A DNA stretch of 64,000 nucleotides, taken from Gordonia sp. (in: high G+C Gram-positive bacteria) (GTDB taxonomy: Bacteria > Actinomycetota > Actinomycetes > Mycobacteriales > Mycobacteriaceae). This document shows, piece by piece, positions 8,156 to 16,146 of this stretch; the stretch's first letter is position 1, and each line of letters starts with the position of its first letter. The translations under genes and the position numbers were made by a program. The notes under the pieces are model-generated. The model did not search any database and was not told the origin of the DNA. It saw nothing but the letters and a program-made list of their open reading frames with translations. The stretch lies in assembly GCF_020438995.1 (NCBI RefSeq), contig NZ_JAGQTN010000041.1:1-64000 (forward strand). Direction: 5' to 3'.

Positions 8156-9106
8156 GTGGTCGGTCAAGACCCGGGTGTTTCACGTGAAACCACGTCGCGA
8201 GAAGGCTTTGCCAGACAGTCCCTCGACGACACACCGATCGCCAAGGCGGCTGAGCGTGCGAGTCGCGTTCTGACTCCCGGTGCGTCCGGTCTGCTGCCGA
8301 GGCCACCGCACCGGCGCGTCATCACGGTCGCCAATCAAAAGGGTGGTGTTGGTAAGACGACGACGACGGTCAATATGGCCGCCGGACTCGCTCTGCATGG
8401 AATCAGGGTGCTGGTCGTCGATCTCGATCCGCAGGGCAACGCGAGTACTGCGCTCGGCATCGACCACCGTGCCGCAAACATCGAGTCGGTGTACGAGCTT
8501 CTACTCGGCGAGACGACCCTCACCGAGGCTGCCCAGAAGTGTCCGTCGCAAGAGAATCTCTACTGCATCCCTGCCACGCTGGACTTGGCCGGTGCGGAGA
8601 TAGAACTTGTGTCGCTGGTTGCTCGCGAGAATCGTCTGCGCAGCGCCCTGGACAGTAGCCAGCTCGACGCACTCGGGATCGATTACGTGTTCATCGATTG
8701 CCCGCCATCTCTCGGCTTGCTGACAGTCAACGCCATGGTCGCGGCCGACGAGGTACTGATCCCGATTCAGTGTGAGTACTACGCACTCGAAGGTGTGGGC
8801 CAGTTGCTGCGCAACATCGAGCTCGTGCAGGCGCACCTCAATCGCCGACTGCATGTATCCACCATCCTCCTCACCATGTACGACGGCCGCACAAAGCTGG
8901 CCGATCAGGTCGCCGAGGAGGTGCGCCGGCATTTCGGCAGCAAGGTTCTCAACACGATCATTCCGCGGAGTGTGAAGGTGTCCGAGGCACCCGGGTACGG
9001 GATGACGATCATCGAGTACGACCCGGGGTCACGTGGCTCGATGAGCTATCTCGATGCCTCCCGCGAGTTCGCGCAGCGAGCCGTCGCAAGTACCGGTCCA
9101 CGCTGA
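8156..9106 (+). CDS. parA: chromosome partitioning ATPase ParA (Soj)
   Basis: ParA is the Walker-type ATPase that moves ParB-parS complexes apart over the nucleoid. The GTG at 8156 is chosen because AAGGAG (8143-8148) lies seven bases before it; the open frame extends further upstream without a ribosome site. The 316-residue product has the deviant Walker A KGGVGKTTTTVNMAAG at about residue 63, the Walker A' region DLDPQGNASTALG, Walker B VFIDCPPSLGLLTVNA, and the C-terminal IPRSVKVSEAPGYG typical of chromosomal ParA. The short N-terminal tail contains VSRETT, encoded by a parS site, a feature I recall from related ParA proteins. parB follows after a 208-bp spacer. Confidence 0.97.
   Translation: MVGQDPGVSRETTSREGFARQSLDDTPIAKAAERASRVLTPGASGLLPRPPHRRVITVANQKGGVGKTTTTVNMAAGLALHGIRVLVVDLDPQGNASTALGIDHRAANIESVYELLLGETTLTEAAQKCPSQENLYCIPATLDLAGAEIELVSLVARENRLRSALDSSQLDALGIDYVFIDCPPSLGLLTVNAMVAADEVLIPIQCEYYALEGVGQLLRNIELVQAHLNRRLHVSTILLTMYDGRTKLADQVAEEVRRHFGSKVLNTIIPRSVKVSEAPGYGMTIIEYDPGSRGSMSYLDASREFAQRAVASTGPR
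8177..8190. other. parS: parS site 7, inside the parA 5' end
   Basis: Perfect GTTTCACGTGAAAC, read in the parA frame as part of Gly-Val-Ser-Arg-Glu-Thr. ParB bound here would sit 21 bp inside its own partner's coding sequence and could influence parA expression. Confidence 0.93.
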
Positions 9107-9314
9107 ACTTGTCGGGGACGATCAGTTGCGAACCTGTCGCAGTAGTCATGTCGGCACACCTGATCAGTCCTGGGATACCTGCGGTTGTTGAACCGTCCAT
9201 GCAGCATCATGGAATAGTTCGGGATGACGGTTTGCGATGCCTCGTCACACCGTCGTTTCGATCACTTTCCCACCACACCAGATTTCGCCTACACCAGATA
9301 GCGGAGGATCACCG
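9107..9314. other. parA-parB spacer
   Basis: The 208 bases between parA and parB are unusual for genes that are often adjacent or overlapping. A 69-codon frame runs from a TTG two bases after the parA stop to a TGA that overlaps the parB start as ATGA. Its third codon positions are not GC-biased and its protein has no recognisable motif, so I treat it as non-coding. The parB ribosome site GGAGGA lies at 9303-9308. Confidence 0.5.
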
Positions 9315-10472
9315 ATGAGCCGTGACACATCGACCCGGCGAGGCGGACTTGGCCGAGGGCTCGCGGCTCTGATCCCGACAGGGCCGCCGGAGGAGGACAC
9401 AGCGTCGAAGGGGCCGAGTCTGGGTACTGCTGCGGCCGACGTCATCATCGGCCGCGGTCCGGAGCCGACTTCAACCGAATCCGCATCCAGGGATGTGGCG
9501 TCCGAGAACGGTGACCAGCAGGCCCCCTCCCCTACCTCGGAGGGAAAGGCGAAGTCCGACAAGCACCAAAAGGGCGACAAGAGCAAGCACGACAAGAAGG
9601 GCCAGTCCGTCGGCGCGTCGGCGAGAGATGTGGACGACGCGGCGCCCACGGACGCGTTCGCTGCAAGCTATCGTGAGCTGCGGCCGTCGGAGATCCAGCC
9701 CAATCCGCATCAGCCGCGATCGGTGTTCGACGAGGATGCGATGGCCGAACTCGTGCACTCCATCACGGAGTTCGGGCTCATGCAGCCAATTGTCGTCCGC
9801 AAGCTGGATGAACCGACCGACGACGGTGTCACCTATCAGTTGGTGATGGGTGAACGTCGCTGGCGGGCGAGTAAGGTGGCCGGGCTCGAACTGATCCCGG
9901 CGATCGTCCGAGAGACCGCCGATAGCGACATGCTTCGGGATGCGCTGCTGGAGAACATCCACCGAGCACAGCTCAATCCGCTCGAAGAGGCGGCTGCGTA
10001 TCAGCAGCTTCTCGAAGAGTTCGAGGTGACGCACGAGGAGCTCGCCCGTCGGATCGGCCGTTCACGGCCGGTGATCAGCAACATGATCAGGCTCCTTAAA
10101 CTGCCGGTTCCGGTTCAGCGACGAGTGGCCGCCGGCGTGCTGTCGGCAGGCCATGCGCGTGCGTTGCTGTCGCTGGAGGCCGGTGCCGACGCTCAGGAGG
10201 CGCTCGCGGCGCGCATCGTCGCCGAGGGATTGTCGGTTCGTGCCACAGAAGAGGCTGTGATGCTCGCCAATCGGGACGGTACTCCCGCTACGCCTCCTGT
10301 GCGCCGTAAGCCTATGCAGATGCCGGGTTTGCAGGACCTCGCCGAGCGGCTGTCTGATCGGCTGGATACGCGGGTGACGGTTAGCCTGGGTAAGAAGAAA
10401 GGCCGGATCGTCGTCGAGTTCGGGTCAGTGGACGACCTCGAGAGGATCATGGGAGTGATCGATCAGGGATGA
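9315..10472 (+). CDS. parB: chromosome partitioning protein ParB (CTPase, parS binding)
   Basis: ParB binds parS, uses CTP to clamp and slide on DNA, and links the origin region to ParA and SMC. The start ATG 9315 follows GGAGGA by six bases; an upstream in-frame start at 9237 has no such signal. The 385-residue protein begins with the ParA-contact segment [15 protein letters not shown] charged low-complexity linker follows (roughly residues 20-110). Next come [14 protein letters not shown], the CTP-binding [30 protein letters not shown] and the helix-turn-helix [21 protein letters not shown]. The C-terminal dimer domain completes it. Eight matching parS sites in the window fit this role. Confidence 0.97.
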   Translation: MSRDTSTRRGGLGRGLAALIPTGPPEEDTASKGPSLGTAAADVIIGRGPEPTSTESASRDVASENGDQQAPSPTSEGKAKSDKHQKGDKSKHDKKGQSVGASARDVDDAAPTDAFAASYRELRPSEIQPNPHQPRSVFDEDAMAELVHSITEFGLMQPIVVRKLDEPTDDGVTYQLVMGERRWRASKVAGLELIPAIVRETADSDMLRDALLENIHRAQLNPLEEAAAYQQLLEEFEVTHEELARRIGRSRPVISNMIRLLKLPVPVQRRVAAGVLSAGHARALLSLEAGADAQEALAARIVAEGLSVRATEEAVMLANRDGTPATPPVRRKPMQMPGLQDLAERLSDRLDTRVTVSLGKKKGRIVVEFGSVDDLERIMGVIDQG

Positions 10473-10548
10473 CGCTCGTACCGGCGGAGACTTCGTATGT
10501 GTGGCCTTCTGACGTCCGTATGAGCGGGTTCAAGGGTTAACGATAGAA

Positions 10549-10563
10549 ACGTCACTGTGACGT
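10549..10563. promoter_or_regulatory. 15-bp inverted repeat between parB and the GNAT gene
   Basis: ACGTCAC-T-GTGACGT is a perfect inverted repeat around one central base, 76 bp after the parB stop and about 107 bp before the next start. Bases 10544-10561 are identical to 4854-4871. Symmetry and recurrence suggest a dimeric regulator site, but no regulator can be named. Confidence 0.4.
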
Positions 10564-10670
10564 AGAGGGGTGCAGAAGGGTGGAGGCGAATTGATGGTGA
10601 AACCAAAGACACTGGGAATAGCCAAGATTCGTGATATCCGGGGCATCGGTGCTGACGAGAGTGCTGTTCG

Positions 10671-11561
10671 ATGGCAGTGACCGTATCAAGTCTGGACCTT
10701 GAGATGTTCGAGCGCCTACCCAAGCATTCACGGCAGTGTGTCTTCTGGGAGGTCGAGCCTGCAACACCCGCCCCCATCGAGGGATTCCGCAGCGAGTTCG
10801 ACAAGGAGGCGTGGATCTCCGGATTGCTCCTGGAGTGGGGCACGTGCGGACAGCTGGCCACCGAATCGACCACAGGACACGTCGTCGGTGCCGCCTTCTA
10901 CGCACCGCCGGGACGGGTGCCACGGTCACACCACTTTCCCACCTCCCCGGTGAGTGCCGACGCGGTTCTGCTCACAGCTATCCGTACCGAACCGGGATTC
11001 GAGGACAGCGCACTGGGTCTGTTGGATTCGGTGATCACCGATCTCATCAGGCGCGGTGTGCGGGCAATCGAAGCATTCGGCATTGTCCGGTCTGCCGACG
11101 AATCTGCGTTGTCGGACTCCGGGTTCACGGCTGGTCAGGCCGGCACGGTACAAGGCCGACAGACGCCGGTCCGCCGTCCGCCGTCCGTGACGTCGATTCC
11201 GTCGGATATCGCCGAGTGGACCGAGGAAACGATCGCCGAGGTCGCCAGGGAGATTCTCGATGCTCCTGTGCTGCCAGATGATCCGATCGTCTTGAGAAAC
11301 GATCCCGTGTTGCCGGGAGTCGGCGAATACTGTGCGGAATGCATTATTGACGCAGATTTCTTGAAAGACAACGGATTTGACGTTGTCGCATCCGATCCCA
11401 AGTTTCCGCGGTTGCGACTTGAGCTCGACGAAGGCCTCAGTTGGAAGGCCGAGGTGGAGAGCGCGTTGGAGAAGCTGGTGATGAAGGCCGCGGTCGATCT
11501 GTCGATGCGTCAGGGTGCGGAGGTCGGCGCGGGGGTGACCGGATTCCGTTGTCGCGGTTGA
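10671..11561 (+). CDS. GNAT-family acetyltransferase-like protein (Rv3916c position)
   Basis: A 296-residue soluble protein lying between parB and divergently oriented cwlM, the place held by Rv3916c in M. tuberculosis. The N-terminus MFERLPKHSRQCVFWEVEP matches this group of GNAT-fold proteins as I remember them. A segment with GHVVGAAFYAPPGRVPR may form the acetyl-CoA region, and LLDSVITDLIRRGVRAIEAFG fits a GNAT helix and strand. A short C-terminal extension follows (from about residue 190), partly acidic and probably helical. The substrate is unknown. No strong ribosome site precedes the ATG; it was chosen for the match of the N-terminus. Confidence 0.75.
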   Translation: MAVTVSSLDLEMFERLPKHSRQCVFWEVEPATPAPIEGFRSEFDKEAWISGLLLEWGTCGQLATESTTGHVVGAAFYAPPGRVPRSHHFPTSPVSADAVLLTAIRTEPGFEDSALGLLDSVITDLIRRGVRAIEAFGIVRSADESALSDSGFTAGQAGTVQGRQTPVRRPPSVTSIPSDIAEWTEETIAEVAREILDAPVLPDDPIVLRNDPVLPGVGEYCAECIIDADFLKDNGFDVVASDPKFPRLRLELDEGLSWKAEVESALEKLVMKAAVDLSMRQGAEVGAGVTGFRCRG

Positions 11562-11657
11562 TAATTGGGTGAAAGGGACAGTGTTGTTCTACGGGGTTTC
11601 GAGGCTCATCGCCTAGGGGCTCTTCGTACCTCAACCGGTGGGGTGGGGTACGCGGTG

Positions 11658-12800
11658 TTAGTAGTTGGTTCCCTCGGCCGCGAGGAGATCGGCGAAGGTG
11701 TAAGTACCTGTCGGTTGATCATTCTCGCCGAGTAGATATACGCGTTTGACGGCCACGAGAATGGCCTCGGCGATGGTGTCGCGAGACTGCGGATCGCTCA
11801 GTACCGCCGCATCGGCGCTGTTGGTGATGTAGCCGATCTCGATCAATGCGGCCGGCATCTTGGTGAGCCGCAACAGTTCCCACGTGCGTTCATGAGTACG
11901 GCAGTCCATGAGATCGGTGCGGGCCACTATTTCACGCTGAATGAACTGCGCTAATTCTCGTCCGATGGTGGAAAAAGAACCGTGCGAATTGCCGAAATAG
12001 AATGTGGTGACGCCGTGAGCTCGTTCATTCGGATAGTGGGCGCACCGCAAAGAAATGGTGAGGTCGACACCCACCTGATTGGCGACCTTGGCCCGATCCT
12101 CGTCGGTGGGTGTGCCATGACCGTCGTGGGAGAGGTATGTCTCCATTCCGGCCGCGGCCATGCGCCGTTCGAGGCGGGAAGCCAAGTCCCACAGGATCTG
12201 TGACTCGAGATCGGCCATCGCGCCGGTGGAGAACTCATGCGTGCCGCCCGACCCCGGGTCGATGAGGACCCGCTTACCCGAGAGCTGCGGGCCCGAACTC
12301 CGCACGTGCTCCTCCTGCCGGATCGCATACGGGGATCCGCCGGTGACACGGCTGCCGAGACGCTGGAGTGAAACCAGTGTCGACGGTCCACAGATTCCGT
12401 CGGAAGCCAGGCCGTACTCACTCTGATACAGACACAAAGCGTTGTGGGTGGTCTCACCGAACGTTCCGTCGACCAGACCGGTGTAGTAGCCCAGGTTTTG
12501 TAGCTGTGATTGCAGGGTCGCCACATCGTCGCCGGCCATCGGCGCCGACAGGCGATACAACAGAACGCGGGCACCGAACTTGTATGACGACTCGCGCAGT
12601 ACCCGATAGGTGGCCGGTCCGACGACACCGTCGACTATCAGTCCGCGTTCCTGCTGGAAAGCGCGCACCGCATGGTCGCATGCATCATCGAAGATGCCTG
12701 TGTCTTCAGATCCGACTGCGGGGAGAAGTCCACGACCGGCGAGGATCGACCTGATTTCGGAAACGCCCGAGCCCTCGTCACCACGCCGGTAGATCCGCAT
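11658..12800 (-). CDS. cwlM: CwlM, amidase-fold regulator of peptidoglycan precursor synthesis
   Basis: In mycobacteria CwlM is an essential, PknB-phosphorylated protein that stimulates MurA, rather than a secreted hydrolase. The start ATG 12800 follows AAGGAGC; a longer frame upstream lacks one. The 380-residue product has no signal peptide. Two peptidoglycan-binding-1 repeats come first (about residues 10-75 and 85-150; GPATYRVLRESS and GPSTLVSLQRLG). An N-acetylmuramoyl-L-alanine amidase (Amidase_3) fold follows from about 180. Zinc ligands are only partly kept: the usual DPGHGG reads DPGSGG and the usual SLHAN-type motif reads SLRCAHYPN, while IEIGYITN retains the Glu. This suits a regulatory role. 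It faces the GNAT gene convergently. Confidence 0.93.
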   Translation of the reverse strand: MRIYRRGDEGSGVSEIRSILAGRGLLPAVGSEDTGIFDDACDHAVRAFQQERGLIVDGVVGPATYRVLRESSYKFGARVLLYRLSAPMAGDDVATLQSQLQNLGYYTGLVDGTFGETTHNALCLYQSEYGLASDGICGPSTLVSLQRLGSRVTGGSPYAIRQEEHVRSSGPQLSGKRVLIDPGSGGTHEFSTGAMADLESQILWDLASRLERRMAAAGMETYLSHDGHGTPTDEDRAKVANQVGVDLTISLRCAHYPNERAHGVTTFYFGNSHGSFSTIGRELAQFIQREIVARTDLMDCRTHERTWELLRLTKMPAALIEIGYITNSADAAVLSDPQSRDTIAEAILVAVKRVYLLGENDQPTGTYTFADLLAAEGTNY

Positions 12801-12934
12801 CGAGCGCTCCTTGCTGCCGTCCGGGCCCACCCCGTGCACAACTCACACCCCGTGTATGAGCGCTGGGCCGATCTGCATTGTCTCAGATTGTCCCAGGTGG
12901 TGGCGGCGCCGCCAATTCTAGCAGCGGGTGAAAA

Positions 12935-12982
12935 TCACCGGACTGTCCGAGAACCGGCGAGTCGGTGCGAACAGTCCGGTGA
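12935..12982. terminator. hairpin after trxA
   Basis: TCACCGGACTGT (12935-12946) pairs perfectly with ACAGTCCGGTGA (12971-12982). A third partial copy follows at 12988-12998. It lies between the trxA stop and the cwlM start. There is no T-run, so its terminator function is inferred from position. Confidence 0.45.
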
Positions 12983-13006
12983 CCTGGCAGTCCGGTGAGC
13001 CGGCGA

Positions 13007-13339
13007 TCAGGAGCCGACGACGCCGTCGAGCTCGCGCAGGAGCGCAGCCTTGCCCTTGGCGCCGACGATGGTCTTGGTCGGTTTGCCGTCCTGGAACAGG
13101 ATCATCGTCGGGATGGACATGATCTGGAAGTCACGTGCGACAGCCGGGCTGGCGTCGACGTCGAGCTTGGCGATGGTCAGCTTGTCGGCGTGATCACCGG
13201 CGATCTCCTCGAGAACCGGCGCGACCATTTTGCACGGGCCGCACCAGGTGGCCCAGAAGTCCACCAGGACGGGTTTGTCGGACTGCAGCACCTCGGCGGC
13301 GAAGGTGTCGTCGGTGACGGTGATCGTGTTGGCGCCCAT
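13007..13339 (-). CDS. trxA: thioredoxin
   Basis: A cytoplasmic disulfide reductant of 110 residues, the normal thioredoxin length. The active site WCGPCK lies at about residue 33 in VLVDFWATWCGPCKMVAP. The cis-proline loop is IMSIPTMILF and the GKAALLREL helix closes the fold. The start ATG 13339 follows AGGAGG; the longer open frame is not used. trxB lies 61 bp upstream on the same strand, so the pair is probably one transcript and TrxB recycles this protein. Position matches trxC (Rv3914). Confidence 0.97.
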   Translation of the reverse strand: MGANTITVTDDTFAAEVLQSDKPVLVDFWATWCGPCKMVAPVLEEIAGDHADKLTIAKLDVDASPAVARDFQIMSIPTMILFQDGKPTKTIVGAKGKAALLRELDGVVGS

Positions 13340-13400
13340 GTGGGCCTCCTCTGGATTGGGTGATCTGGGGTTGGGATGAGAGGTTTCGGGGGTATCCGGC

Positions 13401-14438
13401 TCAGACGCCGACGGCGGCAGCGGCCACCGGATCGGTGTCCTGGAGTGCTGTGTCCTCGAGTGAGGTGTGGTCCTCAAGTGAGGTGTGCTGATCGGCAAGC
13501 CAGCGTTCGGTGTCGATGGCGGCCGCGCAACCACTGCCGGCAGCGGTGATCGCCTGCCGGTAGGTGTGGTCGACGAGGTCGCCGCAGGCGAACACGCCGG
13601 GCAGCGAGGTGTGGGTGCTGCGGCCCTGTACCTGCACATATCCCTCATCGTCGAGGTCGACCTGGCCGCGGACGAGTTCGCTACGCGGGTCGTGGCCGAT
13701 GGCGACGAACATGCCGGTCACGTCCAGGGTGCTGGTCGCTCCGGTCACGGTGTCGATGAGCTCGAGGCCGGTGACGGAGCTCTCGCCCAACACCTTGCCG
13801 ACGGTGGCATTGGTGACGAAGCGGATCTTCTCGTTGGCACGGGCGCGTTCGAGCATGATCTTGGACGAGCGGAACTCCTCGCGGCGGTGGATGAGGGTGA
13901 CGCTGCGCGCGAACTTGGTGAGGAAGGTGGCCTCCTCCATCGCCGAGTCGCCGCCGCCGATGACCGCGATGTCCTGATCCTTGAAGAAGAACCCGTCGCA
14001 GGTGGCGCAGGATGACACACCGCGGCCCAGCAGTTCCTGCTCGCCGGGGACGCCGAGGTAGCGTGCGGCCGCCCCCATGGCGAGGATGACGGCGCGGGCG
14101 CGATGCACATCGCCGGCCACCTCGACCTCCTTGACCGGCCCGTCGAGCCGGAGTGCGTCGACATCTTCCATACGCAGGTCGGCGCCGAAGCGCAGCGCCT
14201 GCTCACGCATCTCGTCCATCAGGTCGGGTCCCTGGATACCCTCGCGGAAACCCGGATAGTTCTCCACCTCTGTGGTGGTCATCAGCGCGCCGCCGAACTG
14301 GGTGCCCTCGAACAGCACCGGCGACATCTCGGCACGGGCCGCGTAGACGGCCGCCGTGTACCCGGCGGGTCCGGACCCGACGATTATCACGTCGTGGATC
14401 GGGGCGTCGCTGGTGTGTTCGGTGTCGGTGTTGGTCAT
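13401..14438 (-). CDS. trxB: thioredoxin reductase (NADPH)
   Basis: A flavoprotein that passes electrons from NADPH to thioredoxin. It has 345 residues from ATG 14438, which follows GGAGGAAT. In order: FAD motif [20 protein letters not shown], redox centre [10 protein letters not shown] (CxxC), NADPH motif [12 protein letters not shown], and FAD-closing [23 protein letters not shown]. After the conserved end (ERWLADQ) a tail of about 28 residues contains HTSLED twice, caused by an 18-bp tandem repeat (13453-13488, two mismatches). The tail is outside the enzyme core. Upstream of it comes the sigM pair, as in mycobacteria. Confidence 0.97.
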   Translation of the reverse strand: MTNTDTEHTSDAPIHDVIIVGSGPAGYTAAVYAARAEMSPVLFEGTQFGGALMTTTEVENYPGFREGIQGPDLMDEMREQALRFGADLRMEDVDALRLDGPVKEVEVAGDVHRARAVILAMGAAARYLGVPGEQELLGRGVSSCATCDGFFFKDQDIAVIGGGDSAMEEATFLTKFARSVTLIHRREEFRSSKIMLERARANEKIRFVTNATVGKVLGESSVTGLELIDTVTGATSTLDVTGMFVAIGHDPRSELVRGQVDLDDEGYVQVQGRSTHTSLPGVFACGDLVDHTYRQAITAAGSGCAAAIDTERWLADQHTSLEDHTSLEDTALQDTDPVAAAAVGV

Positions 14439-14577
14439 CAATTCCTCCGTGCTGCGGTGTGCTGCCCAGGCTTCTACCACCGGGACGGCTATCCGCCGGT
14501 TCCGGCTCGTACAACGTAAGCGTATGCGGTCATGTTCCCTGCGGCCGGATGCACTCATCCCCCGACCCGTGACGCGG

Positions 14578-15330
14578 TCACCCGCCGATGGTCGTTTCGG
14601 CGATGGTGGCGGGGTTGCCGGGACCGCACTCCGGGCCGACGACCAGGGCGGTGAAACGGCCCGTCATGCCGGTGGTGACGAGGATGACGACGACGTCGCG
14701 TCCACGCAGGCGCACGGGCGCGGATCCGGCGATGGGCACGTCGTCGGCGATGCCGTGGGCTCGCGTGCATCCGCGCCGGCCGGCGTCGTCGGGGAAGGCC
14801 GGTGTTCGTGAGCCGAGCGCGGTCAGCAGGGCGGCGCGTTCGGCCGGTGACAGGGCAATCAGGGTGCCTTGCGGTGGATCGGTGGCCGGCTCGGAGCCGG
14901 CTGTCAACGCCGCGACCGTGATCCCTCCCGCGGCGACTGCCGCGATCGACGCTGCGGCGATGATCAGCTTGCCACGGCGCGGCCGCCGCGCGATGTCGAC
15001 GACATTGTTGGGCACCTTGTGGTCGGGCGGATCGGCATTGTTCGGTGCACTGGCGGGTTCCCGCCGCGCGGACAGACCGGCCAGGGTGGTTCGTGACCTG
15101 GCGAGGACCTCGTCGGGCACTTCCTCCGGCGCCACCGGCCAGGCCGCGAGGTCGGCGACCGTACGATCGAGCGCCGCCAGGACAGCCCTGGCGTCGTCGT
15201 CGAGATGTGTGCGGATGTGTGCGGCCGTGGCCTCGTCGACGATGCCCGCGTGCAGGTCGGCAAGCAACTCGACGGGGTAGGCGGGCATGGGTCTGGCGCT
15301 GGGGTCAGGTGGGTTGGGGTGCTCGTGCAT
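14578..15330 (-). CDS. rsmA: anti-sigma-M factor (Rv3912-like membrane protein)
   Basis: A 250-residue protein whose start overlaps the end of sigM by 26 bp, the usual arrangement for an ECF sigma factor and its inhibitor. The cytoplasmic N-terminal part (about 1-140) is helical, with [19 protein letters not shown]. It has no HxxxCxxC zinc motif. One membrane segment, [23 protein letters not shown], lies around 140-165, followed by an exported C-terminal part with two cysteines. By position and topology it should hold SigM at the membrane. The symbol follows the mycobacterial name and rests on synteny. Confidence 0.82.
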   Translation of the reverse strand: MHEHPNPPDPSARPMPAYPVELLADLHAGIVDEATAAHIRTHLDDDARAVLAALDRTVADLAAWPVAPEEVPDEVLARSRTTLAGLSARREPASAPNNADPPDHKVPNNVVDIARRPRRGKLIIAAASIAAVAAGGITVAALTAGSEPATDPPQGTLIALSPAERAALLTALGSRTPAFPDDAGRRGCTRAHGIADDVPIAGSAPVRLRGRDVVVILVTTGMTGRFTALVVGPECGPGNPATIAETTIGG

Positions 15331-15898
15331 CGACGATCCCTCCTACGTCCATGTCGGGGTCCACGAGATGGCCGAGGAGCCGGGCGAGCCGGGCCCGGGC
15401 GCGTGAACTGCGGCTCTTGATGGTGCCGACGGGCAGATCGAGGCGCCGGGCGACCTCGGCGAGGGGGAGTCCCTCGACATCGATGGCGATGATGACGGCG
15501 CGCTGCTCGTCGGTGAGTTGGTGCAGGGCATCACCGATCGACAGGGACAGATCGACACCGGCCATGTGGTCGGAGGGGTCGGCAAACGGTGCGGTTTCCG
15601 GGTCGGCAATGGGGATGATCCGGTGAAGTTTGTTGCGCCGCAATCGATCCAGTGAACAATTGACGACGATACGGTGCAGCCAACCGCCTGCCGAGCCCTC
15701 ACCGCGGAATTGGTCGGCAGTTTGGTAGGCACTGATGAGGGCCTCCTGCAAGGCATCTGCCGCGTCGTGCGGGTTACCGCAGGTGCGGACGGCGACCGCC
15801 CACAGATGACTGTGGTGACGTTCGATGAGCGCGGTGAACGCATCCGGATCACCGGCCACGTGCGCGTACAGCAGTTCTTCATCTCCGGTCACTTGCAC
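15305..15898 (-). CDS. sigM: ECF RNA polymerase sigma factor SigM
   Basis: A 197-residue ECF sigma factor. Region 2 spans DAFTALIERHHSHLWAVAVR to GWLHRIVVNCSLDRLRRNK. Region 4 spans LTDEQRAVIIAIDVEGLPLAEVARRLDLPVGTIKSRSSRARARL. The GTG at 15898 is preceded by GGGGGAAGG; a GTG two codons further in is possible. In mycobacteria SigM controls a small late or stationary-phase set including ESX genes. The anti-sigma gene overlaps its 3' end, so translational coupling is likely. The next upstream gene (murJ) ends 248 bp away beyond a terminator, so sigM probably has its own promoter. Confidence 0.93.
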   Translation of the reverse strand: MQVTGDEELLYAHVAGDPDAFTALIERHHSHLWAVAVRTCGNPHDAADALQEALISAYQTADQFRGEGSAGGWLHRIVVNCSLDRLRRNKLHRIIPIADPETAPFADPSDHMAGVDLSLSIGDALHQLTDEQRAVIIAIDVEGLPLAEVARRLDLPVGTIKSRSSRARARLARLLGHLVDPDMDVGGIVDARAPQPT

Positions 15899-16091
15899 CC
15901 TTCCCCCGCTCCCTGTTCAGAGCTTAGTGCACCCGGTGATATGTAAACCGTTGGTGCAGCCCACCATCCACAGTTGTGGGCAACTCTGTGGATAGCTTCG
16001 TGCGCAAGGGGTCCCCCGAATCCGGTAGCGCTGCTGCGAATCGGGCTCAAACTCGCTGGATAGCTTGGGCCGCAGCAGATTCCGGAGATAC

Positions 16092-16121
16092 AAAAAGACC
16101 CGGCCGCAGTGGGCCGGGTCT
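16092..16121 (-). terminator. rho-independent terminator after murJ
   Basis: On the minus strand AGACCCGGCC pairs perfectly with GGCCGGGTCT around a six-base loop and is followed by TTTTTG. It lies 26 bp after the murJ stop and isolates sigM from the murJ operon. Confidence 0.85.
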
Positions 16122-16146
16122 GGGGAGAAACTGGATACGAAAGGCG

